The position numbers were made by a program, and so were the translations under genes. The notes beneath the pieces were generated by a model. It saw only the letters and a program-made list of their open reading frames with translations. It had not been told where the DNA came from and made no database searches. A stretch of DNA of 64,000 nt from contig NC_069129.1 in assembly GCF_026914265.1 (NCBI RefSeq), positions 16,966,945 to 17,030,944 on the forward strand. Direction: 5' to 3'. Positions 11,701-21,790 of this stretch are shown here, one piece after another (the first letter of the stretch is position 1; every line of letters starts with the position of its first letter). This stretch comes from Mya arenaria. Its lineage: Eukaryota > Mollusca > Bivalvia > Myida > Myidae.

Positions 11701-14209
11701 AATAACTGAAAAATTCTCTGACTACCTTAAAATGAAACCATTTAAAGTACTTACCGACAACAATCCTCTCACTTACATACTTACTTCTGCAAAGCTGGAT
11801 GCTACTGGTCAACGATGGGCATCTGCACTTGGACAATATGATTTCGAGATAACATACAGGGCCGGACTAAAGAATGCTGATGCAGATGGCATGAGCAGAT
11901 ACCCCCATGTAGAAGAGAAGACAGAAGAGGGAAGAAATATCAAGATAGAAGACAATGCGGTCAAGGCGATATGTGGTATTATTGTACCACCATATGTGGA
12001 GACATTGCCGGCCATGGATATCAATATAGTTGATGCTACGGAGATGCCAGGGCAGACTATGGCCCAGAAAGAACTGAGAGAAGTCAGAAAGAAGCAAAGA
12101 GAAGATCAACTGATAGAAAGATGGAGGCGAGCAGTTATTGACCAGCAATTGCCCAGATACAATCAAGGACGAGACGATGTAACGATGAAACGACATTTCA
12201 AGAATTTCACGATGAAAAGAGGAGTTTTATATAAACAAATGAAAGACCAGGACAATTGTATTGAACAACTTGTGTTACCTGAGGTATACCGGAAAGAAGT
12301 TTTACAGGGACTACACAATGATGTGGGTCACCCAGGACGAGAACGAACATTATCTCTACTCCGGGAAAGGTATTACTGGCCAGGTATGACCGCTGATGTC
12401 GACAAGTGGGTTAGTAGATGTGACAGGTGTTTACGGAGGAAGACGCCAACTAACACCAGGGCACCACTAGTCTCCATTAGCTCTACATACCCATTGGAGC
12501 TTGTATGTATGGACTTCTTGACCCTGGAGCCATCGAAGGGTGGGATTGCAAACATATTGGTAGTGACCGATCATTTCACCAAGTTTGCTCAGGCGATACC
12601 GTTGAAGAATCAGACTGCCAAGACAACTGCGGAAGCCCTATACAGCAACTTTATTCTGCACTACGGCATACCAACAGTTCTACACTCTGATCAAGGGGCT
12701 AACTTCGAGTCTGAGATTGTTCAAGAGCTTTGTAGAATTACCAACATGAAGAAAAGCAGGACAACTCCGTACCACCCGATGGGCAACGGCCAGACAGAGC
12801 GTATGAATCGGACATTACTAGGAATGTTGGGGACGCTCGAGCCAGACCAGAAGCACGATTGGAAGAGGTTCGTAGCACCTCTCGTGTATGCATATAATTG
12901 CACGCCCCATGAAACAACGGGAATAACGCCCTTTGAACTGATGTTCGGGAGGAAACCTAAGTTACCAATTGATGCGGCGTTTGAGATAGATACTGGTGAA
13001 AACCCGAGAAAGCAAAGTACGAGGGAGTATTTAGAAGACATGCAAGAAAGAATTACCAAAACAACAGAGATTGTTCAGGAACACACGAAGAAGACTCAGA
13101 ATAAGCAAAAGCAGCATTATGACCGAAAAGCCAGAGCAGCAAAGATACAAGTCGGAGATAGAGTCCTTGTAAAGATACTTGCTTTTGAAGGGAAACATAA
13201 GATCCAAGATCGATTTGAGGAAGAGATCTACGATGTTATGGAACAACCGAGGGTAGACATCCCAGTATTCAAAGTGAGAAATGAGAAGACAAAGAAAGTG
13301 AAGACTCTGCACAGAAATCATTTAGTCCCTGTGAACTACAAGGAAGACCTAGATGAAGATGTGGCAGTGAATGAAGTACCTGAAGAAACATCAGCTCAGA
13401 AAGAGGATGATGTACAGGTAGAAGGACCATCAGATGGTAAGAGGGATGAAGAAGTAAAAGTAGCGAAGGATAAAGAAAAAGGTGTCGACACACGTGAAGA
13501 ATCGGATTCCGATGAAGAGTTGGGGTACTTTTATGTAGCACCTACATATAAGAATGGGGACGCCCGTTTACCTCAGATGAAGAAGAGTGAAGAAACTGTT
13601 GAAGTTGTTGAAGATGATGGAAGAAAACGCGCTACAGATGAACATAGAGTGGTAATAGAAATCAGGCCTGATGTAGAAGAGAGTGGCGAAATTCCACCTC
13701 AGCGAAGTGATGTTGAAACAGTACAGGATGGTCAAGAGCAGAATACTGGGGATGCAAGGCAAGATAGCCAAGAAGAAAACAACGCTGATTATAGGCAAGT
13801 GGAAGTGCAAACAATAGAAGCAAGAGTTGACACAGATGTAAGACTTGAGACAAGAGAACAAGATGTAAGCACTGTAGAGCCACAAGTAGATCTGAGAGAA
13901 GAAACTCGTCGAAAAGTGGTTGATGATGATAGACGACATAGAAATAGAGACAGAATAGAAGATAGACCGGAAGCGGTAGATGTACGACCTACTGAGACTG
14001 AAGAGAACAGAGACGATGAAGATGCACCGAGAAGATCATCCAGACAAAGAAGAATGCCTGCGAGATATGATGCGTATCAAATGAACCAGATGATACCAAG
14101 ACCACAGGACTCGAGACTGCAAGCGTTGACGGAGTTAGTAGAGTCTGGAATATTGAACAACATTGACACCATGATAGCACAGAAGATAGTGGATTCAGTT
14201 TGGAAATAA
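8711..14209 (+). CDS. Gag-Pol polyprotein of the gypsy-type retrotransposon
   Basis: One intact frame of 1832 codons has Gag and Pol fused without frameshift. A capsid-like helical region (residues ~20-230) precedes a basic linker. A CCHC zinc knuckle at ~278-291 reads CFQCNEKGHIAKDC. The aspartic protease active site is 'LLDTGS' near 333, and the reverse transcriptase has the catalytic 'YLDDL' near 788. RNase H starts at 'VHTDASFKG' near 946 and includes 'TDNNPL' near 1015. The integrase has an HHCC zinc domain (~1201-1243) and a D,D-35-E core: 'MDFL' near 1267, 'HSDQG' near 1327 and the 'NGQTERMN' glutamate near 1362. An acidic, low-complexity tail of about 330 residues (~1500-1832) ends in a basic 'RRSSRQRRMPARY' stretch; I see no chromodomain. 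All catalytic residues are present, so the product may be active. The start is the first ATG after the leader, giving the acidic N-terminus 'MAEFIDDD'. Confidence 0.95.
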   Translation: MAEFIDDDSEMEWEHETYLYPPLSTFSGNELDSDVNWDTFKFEVEMLVESNAYSENEILMSMRRSLKGKAFHIMRYLGVNATVDEVLVRLDSNYGSLESQVDILRDFYSLEQGVEESVSSFCARAEYLFYKAIKLDGLKHSDTEILKRTVHKGLKRELRHLSFYKLDTVQDYDRFVLELRRLEMDLNRDRNVNSEAQYCNSAQTVESDSEVNIGNVNELIEKLYHRIEILEKERENGYSTANTYCFGGNFKRYKPQYDRRRPSYYPRRPTYTRYFAPACFQCNEKGHIAKDCPKIVSKPIVDSSQKLKRESQLVGETNEADVIVNGITAKALLDTGSCVSVMSKAFYDNSLSHIKIEPVNEVLNVECANGEHLPYEGCIEVELEVNQGLQSAGSQPCLFLISKDTHYSDKTPLILGTNILHILLDECKSNFGDQFLQRAKLHMPWYLSFRCIVIRERELKRCKNRIAIIRSMNQRVILKPNESLDIECYTDREMNYHNTTALIHETEDTYLPDFVDITPGIIHYEFKKNKPVTVNISNLTTNTVSIAPRSIICELQPVTMDEDVLNHIESQQVKDVLKEVHIDENNKLNEEQRRQIDELLEKHRDIFSTGETDIGVCDMIKHRIDFLPGFESPFKQRHRRISPDMISEVRNHIEQLLAAGIIQKSKSPWASNVVLVRKKNGKLRMCVDYRQLNNRSVKDAYALPRIEEVFDILHGSRFFSTIDMKAGYHQVEIEESHKERTAFTVGPLGFYEYIKMPFGMSNSPATYQRLMEECLGPLNMTICVIYLDDLIVFADTYEEHLRRLDIVLTRLKECGLKLSPEKCYFIQEKVHFLGHVVSEEGIETDPAKIQKVRDWPEPKNADELRSFLAFAGYYRRFVKDFSKVVRPLSDLLPGTATKKSKQGKTRKPEKEWQWTETEQEIFDNLKEMLTHPPILAYPNFSKPFEVHTDASFKGLGAILYQEQDKQKRVIVYASRSLTKSEKNYPAYKLEFLALKWAITEKFSDYLKMKPFKVLTDNNPLTYILTSAKLDATGQRWASALGQYDFEITYRAGLKNADADGMSRYPHVEEKTEEGRNIKIEDNAVKAICGIIVPPYVETLPAMDINIVDATEMPGQTMAQKELREVRKKQREDQLIERWRRAVIDQQLPRYNQGRDDVTMKRHFKNFTMKRGVLYKQMKDQDNCIEQLVLPEVYRKEVLQGLHNDVGHPGRERTLSLLRERYYWPGMTADVDKWVSRCDRCLRRKTPTNTRAPLVSISSTYPLELVCMDFLTLEPSKGGIANILVVTDHFTKFAQAIPLKNQTAKTTAEALYSNFILHYGIPTVLHSDQGANFESEIVQELCRITNMKKSRTTPYHPMGNGQTERMNRTLLGMLGTLEPDQKHDWKRFVAPLVYAYNCTPHETTGITPFELMFGRKPKLPIDAAFEIDTGENPRKQSTREYLEDMQERITKTTEIVQEHTKKTQNKQKQHYDRKARAAKIQVGDRVLVKILAFEGKHKIQDRFEEEIYDVMEQPRVDIPVFKVRNEKTKKVKTLHRNHLVPVNYKEDLDEDVAVNEVPEETSAQKEDDVQVEGPSDGKRDEEVKVAKDKEKGVDTREESDSDEELGYFYVAPTYKNGDARLPQMKKSEETVEVVEDDGRKRATDEHRVVIEIRPDVEESGEIPPQRSDVETVQDGQEQNTGDARQDSQEENNADYRQVEVQTIEARVDTDVRLETREQDVSTVEPQVDLREETRRKVVDDDRRHRNRDRIEDRPEAVDVRPTETEENRDDEDAPRRSSRQRRMPARYDAYQMNQMIPRPQDSRLQALTELVESGILNNIDTMIAQKIVDSVWK

Positions 14210-14577
14210 ATTATATTGCTGAAATTGATTTTAATGTATTTTATTGATTTTAATGGAACCAAATAAACTGTTATAAAGTTTGATTTAACCGAGTCAAGCG
14301 CGGACGCCTTTTTTGAAGTGGGGGGAGAAAGCAGTAAGTAATTGAATTGAAATTTTGAAATTTGTGTTATAAGAAATACATAAAGTTATTGGAATTGTTG
14401 AAATATACTTGTATGATTACGTGGTCATACAGTTACTGGTAGTTACTATGAGTTTTAGGAGTAGTAATACTTTATTTACAGTACAGTATTTACATACTAG
14501 TAATGAGTGGAGTGTTGTTTGAAGTAGTAGTTCCGAGTTGTATACATGTTGTGTAGAAGAATGACGAGACGTCATTT

Positions 14578-14594
14578 CTTAGGGCCGGGGTGTA
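14578..14594 (+). promoter_or_regulatory. Probable polypurine tract before the 3' LTR
   Basis: 'agggccggggtgta' directly precedes the right LTR. It is short and interrupted by pyrimidines. A cleaner purine run, 'aagtggggggagaaagcag', lies ~260 bp upstream at about 14316-14334 and could be a second or ancestral tract. Confidence 0.5.
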
Positions 14595-15488
14595 TGTAGC
14601 CCTGTGAACATTTCAACATTCTTTAAAAAGTGTTGTCTGCTGCATTTCTCATATTTTGTGTTGTCTGCTTCCCTTGATTGATATTTGATGTTGTGAGAAT
14701 AGCAATCTGCAGGGTTTTGGCGCATTTTATTTCTTTGGTTTTAACTGAGATCTGGAGTCATTTCCATAGAGCATTTCTATGTTTGGTATGTATTAAATGA
14801 ATTGTAGGGAATTATTCTTTTAATTGCAATATGTTGTATTGGTTGTGTATTTTGTATTTTTGGAAGGTTTGGTAAATTCTGTTTATTTATCAGTATTTCA
14901 AGATAGCAGCTCTTTTTAAGTAACCCTTTGCATGTGTTTCACTGTTTGCACACTTGTTTACAGAAGTAACCAGTTTCATAGTTATCACGGATGTGAGCTG
15001 AGAGATACAGAGGTTGCCAGTGAGAACACTCAGTTCCATAAACTTGTAAGTGTACTGTATGTAGCTGCAGATGTCATGTATGTTTTGTTGTTGTTGTCAT
15101 GTGTCATGTGTTTTACCTTTCTATTGAATGTCATTTATCTCAATAGTTGTTTGTTAAAACGGGCCACTATGCACTTTACGATATTGTATGAGATAAATCT
15201 ATTCTTTAACATTTTATTTATTATAACTAAATGTGATGTTGCATATTACTTAATACTGTTTATGTTATATTTCAGTGTGTAGAATCATCAGATTCAACTG
15301 TAATGAACTGGAGCCATTGTAATATATGTGAATCGTATAAACAGTAAAAACTCGAAAGCACTAGTCTTTGTTAGTCAACACCGCACACTAATCGGACAAT
15401 TGCTACGAACCACGGCTTGGTCTTGCCTCATAATATATTGACTATTATAGACCTTCACAAAGGTCAGGGGTAAAGGTCGAACCATTAT
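14595..15488 (+). repeat. 3' LTR
   Basis: It matches 5164-6057 without gaps; the one visible substitution is at 14832. It supplies the stop codon (at 15445-15447 on the minus strand) that ends translation of the truncated host gene. Confidence 0.93.
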
Positions 15489-15493
15489 AATGA
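15489..15493. repeat. Right target-site duplication (AATGA)
   Basis: It copies 5159-5163. Host coding sequence resumes at 15494 with the codons for V-D-Y, matching the paralogue's 'LVNYHFLTY'. Confidence 0.8.
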
Positions 15494-18400
15494 TAATCTA
15501 CCAGACCGGAAAAAGTGAAAGTTGTGGTATTTAATAAGGTAACTGGTAGCTTCTCAATATCATCGTTTTGTTTATATGAGCGCAGAATGAGTTTCTCAGG
15601 GGATATATAAGTTTCAACACCTTTATCCATAAGCAACTTCATCAACATTTCTGATTTACTGTATATAGCCAACTCTAAGACATTCAATCCCTGGTGATCC
15701 ACACAAGAGGATAGGATTCTTCGATCTGTGAATGATATCATCAGTTTAAATACACTTAGACATGTTGTGGCATATATATTACCGAAATGGCTATTAAGAT
15801 TGCCTTGAAATCGTGATATTTTTCGCGTCAACTTATGTGCTAAGCAGTAATTACGTAGTCTCTGGCATGTAGAACACATCAAAAACTCATATCTTTTTAA
15901 TTCAATTGTTTGCTGCATTTTTATGTCATGTAGAACAAATAGCAGATATTTTGTAGTAACATATCCTGTGTTGTCGAAGTCCAGGATGGTAGCAAACACA
16001 TTTGTGTTGAATATTGTTTCCCTTGAAATAATATGTTTAAGGTAAATGTCAACTAAATTATAGCTTTTTTTTCGGAGGAGGTTTTGCAAAATAGCAATCT
16101 TGTCTTCTATTTTAAATACTCCATACCGATTAAAGAATCGAGATAATAATGAAAAACAGTATTCACTCGGCGATAGCTTTTTCATTTCTTGCTGAACTGA
16201 ATGTGGGCTTGCCCAAAAATTCCCAGATATGATTTCAGTTCGGAGTTGTTTGCGATTAGGCAAATATGTTGCTAGATACAGTATTTGAGACTGTCTTATA
16301 AATGCACCCCTTTGCAGTAAATCTAAAGTAACACTGCGTTTGTTTGATACCAAATAGTTAAGCAATTTAAAATGACCGTTCTTAACAATGTAATGAATAA
16401 TGTTTTTACCACTTTCATCCGACATCATTGAAATATCAACGTGAAACTTTTCAATAATAATTTTAAACATTTCACTCCATGTGTTTTTGTCCGTGACGTA
16501 CTGAGCGTATTGTCCATCGTTATTTGACAGTGTGATTAGGTACCATAAATATTCTTGGAAAGATTCTGCATTAAAGTAATTTACTAACTTCTCAAAGTGA
16601 CTGACGAAGTAAATGAAAGTATCAAAGGCTCTACAGTGAATCGTTGAATGGAAGGCGTTTGTGTTATTAAAGCAAAGAAGTGTTTCAAACATCTCGTGAC
16701 GCTGCAGTAAAAAGTGAAGATATTCAACGTTGTTTCCACAGGCTGCATAATGAATTGGTAAACAATTGTCCTCGTTTCTTCGATTAAAGTCTAAGTTTGT
16801 ATGATCAAATATATTTTGTGATACAACAGACATCGGTGAAATGGCGTGCTCAATACCGTGTCCGGCCTTGCATTTCATATTGTTCAATTTTATCAATTCC
16901 GCGGGATGTAGTTGAATGCTATCTGTTAACATTTGGACATCCTGGCATTGAATTTTTATTTTGTGCGCAGTGTTCCTTTTAAAACAAAGTACTGCCATAT
17001 CAGTGCGATTACTTTGAAGTGCAGCGATAACCGGGGGACGACCTCCTCGGTCTAAACAATGAATCGTTGAATGTTTGCTATCTTTCAACAACTCTCGAAC
17101 AACGTTCAGGTGGTTTTGTCGAATAGCCGCATGTAATGCGGATTCACATGATAATTCGCTCCAGTCATCGAAAAGAACGTACATCGAATCGTTTTCAGGG
17201 ACCATATTTCCTTGTATTCTAGCTGTGCCGTTTGGAATCCAGTATAATTCATTAGTGCATAACACACATTCGTCATAAATACCTGCATCTAAGAGGAGTT
17301 TTAAGACTTCAATATTGCCATTTTCAGCTGCAAAGTATAAACATTTCCAATCCACAAAAGAACGATTGAACTGTAGAAACACTTCAACCACTTCAATTCG
17401 ATTAAACTTGCAAGCAAGATGCCATGGTAAAAGGTTCAATCCGTTTCGTTCATACAAATTATAAGAGGAGAATAAGTCATCGTGTAAAACTAGTTTGACT
17501 GTTTCTGTATGTCCATTTTGAGCTGCTATGTCTAGCAACCCGTATTGCCAGTGCTTAAAATTAGTTGCTATCTCTACAGCATCATGCATCGTTAAAATAT
17601 TTTGAAACATTGGCATGCGAAAGTGAATATCCGCTCCGTGATTAACTAGTTGTCTTAAAACGTATGTGTATCCGTTTTCTGCAGCAATAAACCCCACTGA
17701 AATGTTTTCAGAACTAAAATGATTTCCACCTGGAAAGTGGTGGAACAGTATCTCCGGTATTTGTTTCATTTTTCCTCCTTTAACTATTCTTACCACAGGC
17801 ACTTCATGCAATTTCTCTTCCATTCTATAAATGACATTTTTTGGAATGTTCATAAACGTTTCTTTTAGACCTGGACTGTCTTTAGCATAGTGTATGTGTA
17901 AAAGTAAATCGGTGATATCAAAAGTAAAATTAGATGTGATTAGTTTATTCAGGATATAATGTGCATTAGCTTGATGGCCATTAGGAAGGGAGAGTCTATA
18001 TTCACGGGGGCACTTGTCTTGCAGCCACTTAAATAACGAAAAATGTTTAAACTCAATTTCGCCGTTTACATTGTCTGTAAATTGTTGTATAACGGAAAGC
18101 TCATTTTCAAACATGGAAAGTGATAAATTGTCGCTAGCATTTAAAGAAATCACTTTCCGTATATTCTCTGGAGTTTTTTTAAGATAGGTTGTCAACAATG
18201 CCTCCAAAATGGATTTTGACCAATCAAACCCGTGATCATACCATCTATCAAACTGATCTCGATAATATCTATTCAAATCACTTATTTGGTTTGGCTGTGT
18301 AGGATCTGCATTAACGGCAAGCTGGAAAAACGTTACTTTATTTGCTCTAGGAACATTTGATTGGTTAAAATATAAATCAATGTCATTTAAATTCCGGGGT

Positions 18401-19073
18401 TCAAGGTTATGCAAGTAAATTCTATCTAAATTATCTTCAAGTCTTTCATTACGTGATAGCCTTTTACTTGTTACCAACAACTTAATCCAACTTGGCAACA
18501 TATGTGCACGACGTTCCATGAGATTGAACAATTTGTTACTTTTTTCAAAGGAAAATGTTTCATAGCATTCATCCAAAGCATCGATAATTATGAGCCTGTA
18601 TTCTTTTCTTTCATCAGATATATTCGTTAGTTTTAATGGGAAAATTATGCATTTATCTATGCAACCAAATGGGTCGGAATCGCATTGCTCGGTATTGAAG
18701 GAATGTAAACAGTCGTTAATAGTCTCGTTAAATTCTGGAATATTGTTTGAGATCATTGAAGCTAGCCGTTGAATGAAGATTCCTGCCTGGTGTGTTTTCT
18801 TGACATCAAATTTACAAACATGAAAAGCAATAAGCCTTTTTCTCAGTTCCATACCTTGGTCACCCTCTTTGGCACATGTAATGTGAGCAGCAATAGCAGA
18901 TTTCCCATACCCCATGTCAGCTTCGAGTAGAACGCCACTTTTCTTTGTATTTTTCAGTTCTTCCTCGAGTAACTTGAACAGCCATATCCGCCCAACGAGA
19001 GGTCCATGATGTTTGAAGTAATCGACAAGCAGCAGTGATGTTGGAAACGAAGGCGAATACTCCTGCAGGCAAC
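15494..19073 (-). CDS. Copy 1 exon 3, 5' part: NACHT and ankyrin region
   Basis: The exon begins after a 'tttaacag' acceptor with codons for GCLQEYSP. Walker A is 'EADMGYGKSAIAAH', Walker B is 'YRLIIIDALDEC', and 'LVTSKR' is in the sensor position, as in NACHT/STAND NTPases. About six ankyrin repeats follow, with 'GLLDIAAQNGHTETVKL', 'PWHLACKFNRIEVVEVFL', 'ESALHAAIRQNHLNVVREL' and 'CLPIHYAACGNNVEYLHFL' the clearest. More degenerate ones ('NIIHYIVKNGHFKLLNYL', 'NVLELAIYSKSEMLMKLL') lie later. The reading frame is open to the LTR junction and closes shortly inside it. The frame also extends 5' beyond the acceptor through intron 2, which is not coding. Confidence 0.85.
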
Positions 19074-19225
19074 CTGTTAAATGAAACTTGGTATATAGTT
19101 TCAGGTTTTTTTTATATAAAAATAACTTAGGGTGAGCAGGTATATGATAACATTTAAAGTAACAGGGACCTTTTCGGTACGTTAATGAAAATAACATCTG
19201 GGATGTAATAAACGTTTAATCTCAC

Positions 19226-19902
19226 CCATTGTCTCCCCTGATGCTTTGATTGGCGATATACCGGAGGCCATGGATATGTCTGGTTCTTTTAACTTCACCG
19301 CAATTGTCGCAACTAATATAACAGAAAATAATAAAAGAGCACGTATAATATTGGCAATAGTTCTAAATGTCTTAGTCTGGGCCTCGTGCACCTCGGTCAA
19401 TTTTGAATCCATAGTATGTAGTTTCTTATCCACTTGGTTTGTTTTGTTCAGTATTTCATACAACTCGTCTTCAAACTTAAAAAGGTCACCATTTTCAAGG
19501 TCATTCATATCGTTTTGTATCTCGAGGGAATTCTGTAAATAGTTTACCATATCGGCTTGTTGAATAACTTGATTTATATTATGAAAGACAGTTTGCTTGT
19601 CATTATTGTCTATTTCTAGCGACGCCGAGTGGGCTAACTTGTTCCTGCTTTTCCGTAAATTATCAGCAAAAGGAAATATTCTGGCTGGAAATAGAGAACA
19701 CTTTTTCCACACGGTAATTGAAACTGACAAATCACGCGCATCCATGTTAGCTTTATCCCAGTGTTGCAGCATAAACACTTCAACAAGGTTCATGTGTTGT
19801 TTTGGCCATTCCCATGATTGAAGCTTATGCCATATCAGTTCCCTCGGATTTGTATGAAACCGTTTCAACGCTTGTCTCCACAATCCACAGGTGACGCACC
19901 AT
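19226..19902 (-). CDS. Copy 1 exon 2: HEPN-like (CXorf38/DUF4559-like) domain and membrane helix
   Basis: It lies between a 'gaatttgcag' acceptor at 19903 and a 'GTGAGA' donor at 19225. Exon 1 leaves a split Lys codon, so the exon reads K-WCVTCGLWRQALKRF. The 'WHKLQSWEWPKQHMNLVEVFM' region resembles the CXorf38 (DUF4559) pattern of a Cys-containing strand, 'WGNC..W P..WEVAK.FM'. 'RKSRNKLAH' gives an R-x4-H motif as in HEPN RNases. A charged coiled-coil-like stretch comes next, then a hydrophobic segment 'IIRALLLFSVILVATIAVKL', probably one transmembrane helix. The first in-frame ATG is not used, because the exon is internal. Confidence 0.75.
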
Positions 19903-20076
19903 CTGCAAATTCAAAATGATCTAATTTTAGAAAAATCCTACGTTGAGCCATGGTGGAAACATGGGCGTTAAATACGCATTTGCAAATGTTTGTAATATTT
20001 GGTTCGTTTTATTCTATTAAAAAAGTGCAGATCCAAACACTCGTAAATGTTAACATTTATATTAAAAAAGTCTCAC

Positions 20077-20285
20077 TTGTTAACATCTCGGATAGTCCGG
20101 CTGCATTGTTGTTGGCAAAGGTTTTGACTGCCTAGTTGTTGTGAAATTTGCTGATGAAGTTGTTGAAGTATTCCATCGGTAAAAGGTGACACGGCTTCTG
20201 CGGTTTTATGAAGAGCTATCATACAAGAAACATAATTCTTTTTCTTTTCATTCTTAAGTAGATCCTTAACCTTAACATTCGCCAT
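20077..20285 (-). CDS. Copy 1 exon 1: N-terminus (start codon)
   Basis: ATG at 20283-20285, 209 coding nt, donor 'AACAA|GTGAGA'. It is about 75% identical to the paralogue's exon 1 ('NYVSCMIALHKT' shared). The helical 'YVSCMIALHKTAEAVSPF' stretch resembles the N-terminal helix of CXorf38-type proteins. Its length and donor phase match the paralogue exactly, which supports both the start and the splice choice. Confidence 0.75.
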
Positions 20286-21790
20286 TTCAGTCTAGTTTCG
20301 ATCCTCCCTAACAATATAGTATCTATCTGTGTTTGTCGATGTCTTTATATCATTAATATTTGTTATCAGCACACAACCACATGACTATATATGTATACAT
20401 AAATATATATTAACGTGAACAAAGAGACTTGGTAAATGATGTTTATGTGATTATTTTTGTACAGGATACGTAGTATTAATTTGTAAATACTTTTAACGCT
20501 TCTTAACACGATGTTCTTATATTTAAATACAACTCCACTAATAAGAAATCTGAGTTTGTATGAGTTTTTTTACTAACGCAACCAAAATAAATTACATGAA
20601 TACTAATGAACTTTAGAACCCTTTAGCGTAAAGGAATGCTATCACAATTGGTGATGATAAAACTAGTAGTTTAAGTTGAGTTTAGCCTTTCCAGTTGTTA
20701 AACACCTTCAAAGGGAGAGCCCCCCGAATTGTTTTTTTTTGTTATCAGTATCTTGCATATAAATTCAAACGATGATTTCGTATGTACTTATTAAATATGT
20801 AATACTTGATGAAGGTGATTCTAAAAGGCATTGTTTTACATTTATCACAAAGCGACAGTGAAACTTGGTCGACAGTGAAAAGGGAATATTTTTAAAACAA
20901 ACAAAATACATTACGTTTTTAGAGTCTGGTCCATTGTCATTTCAACGTATTTCTAACGGATCCACATCATGTTATAAACCTAAACAAAAAAACATACACT
21001 TTCTTAGGAAAAAAGCCAAAACGTGAGTATCAGAAACTCAAATATTACAATGTAATCATACTTTTTAATCAAACAAAAGCAAGCGTGAATCATCTTGAAC
21101 CCCTGTCACACTAAGGATGCGTTCCACAATCAAGAACGCCGATCTGTGCGCAGTGGAATAGCAAGCCTCGCCGTTGAAACGCAGTGACATCGCCAGTGAA
21201 CGCGGTGGGTTCGCAAAGAACACCAAACGACGGCGCGCACTTTGAGCATACCAAAAACAAACGCCGTCGCTCGGCGTTCTGACAAGAGCGTAGTGGGATC
21301 ACCTTCAGATTAGGATGATGCAGATGTTTTGGGTTTTATTCTGAGACGACGACGGAGGATTGCCTCAAGGCGTAGGAGGCTTAGGGTTCGACCATGGACG
21401 GCTATGTGTGATAAGGGCTTCAGAGCGCTTCTACCCCGAGACTCATCTGGTTATCATTACAAAAATAATAAAGATTAGATTTGTTGCAAATTTTCTGAAT
21501 TTGATTTAAATCTAAAGGCCCTATGTTCTGTGTATTTAAGGGCAAAAATAGGAAAAAAAGAGATGTTCGCCTCAATGTTTTAGAATGCAGAGTTAAACAA
21601 ATCTGTTGGAAAAGTAAAAAGGAAGTCTAGTTACTATGATACTTATTGTTATAAGTTTGACACTTTCGTACCCTGTAGTTATTATTTACGTACCAAGTGT
21701 TTAGCACTCGATTATTTTTTACCGAAAATAAAATATGGTCTGCCCGTAAATTTAAGGTTTAGCCATCTATTTCGAAAAAACACACAATTT
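20286..21790. other. 5' flank of copy 1, shared with copy 2
   Basis: There is no gene here. Segments such as 'tttgttatcagcacacaac' near 20355 and 'tatggtctgcccgtaaattt' near 21735 resemble 60290 and 60942 at similar distances upstream of the paralogue, so the duplication extends at least ~0.8-1.5 kb upstream. The promoter is not obvious. AT-rich 'tatatatgtatac' at ~20390 is a weak TATA candidate. Confidence 0.5.
21090..21305. repeat. GC-rich insert, probable MITE or repeat fragment
   Basis: A GC-rich block begins 'cctgtcacactaaggatgcg' inside AT-rich sequence and has no counterpart upstream of copy 2. The abrupt composition change suggests an inserted repeat. Ends and family are unresolved. 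Confidence 0.35.

Larger units (their letters stand above)
5164..15488 (+). mobile_element. Full-length Ty3/gypsy-type LTR retrotransposon, recent insertion
   Basis: The element is 10,325 bp: 894-bp LTRs, a primer-binding site, a 2.65-kb leader, one gag-pol frame, a purine-rich tract and the right LTR. The two LTRs align with a constant offset of 9431 and no gaps. The single difference I found is A at 5401 against T at 14832. Under any normal neutral rate this means a young insertion. The domain order PR-RT-RNaseH-IN is that of Metaviridae. No envelope frame exists between 14210 and 14594. It lies antisense to the gene it interrupts. It is not Steamer of Mya, which is about 5 kb with short LTRs (from knowledge of that element). 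Clade placement needs a phylogeny. Confidence 0.93.
3744..20285 (-). pseudogene. HEPN-TM-NACHT-ankyrin gene, copy 1, disrupted by LTR retrotransposon
   Basis: This is a three-exon gene: exon 1 20077-20285, exon 2 19226-19902, exon 3 19073-15494 continuing at 5163-3744. Introns of 174 and 152 bp are GT-AG and sit at the same positions and phases as in the paralogue at 53215-60198. The retrotransposon at 5164-15488 plus one 5-bp target duplicate splits exon 3. Without them the coding length is 5886 nt, exactly 1962 codons including stop, so no other frameshift is implied. As it stands, translation would leave host sequence near residue 1489 and stop 14 or so codons into the LTR, giving about 1504 aa without the last ~470. 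The Rx4H motif and the Walker A and B motifs remain intact. It may therefore be a truncated but expressed allele rather than a dead gene. Role by domain: candidate STAND-type immune or stress switch (inference). Confidence 0.85.

Noticed and set aside
10450-14262. Minus-strand frames of 60-123 codons across gag-pol
   Set aside because: Antisense shadows of the retrotransposon coding region.
5164-15488. Steamer-type element of soft-shell clam leukaemia
   Set aside because: Size and LTR length do not fit; Steamer is about 5 kb with LTRs under 200 bp.
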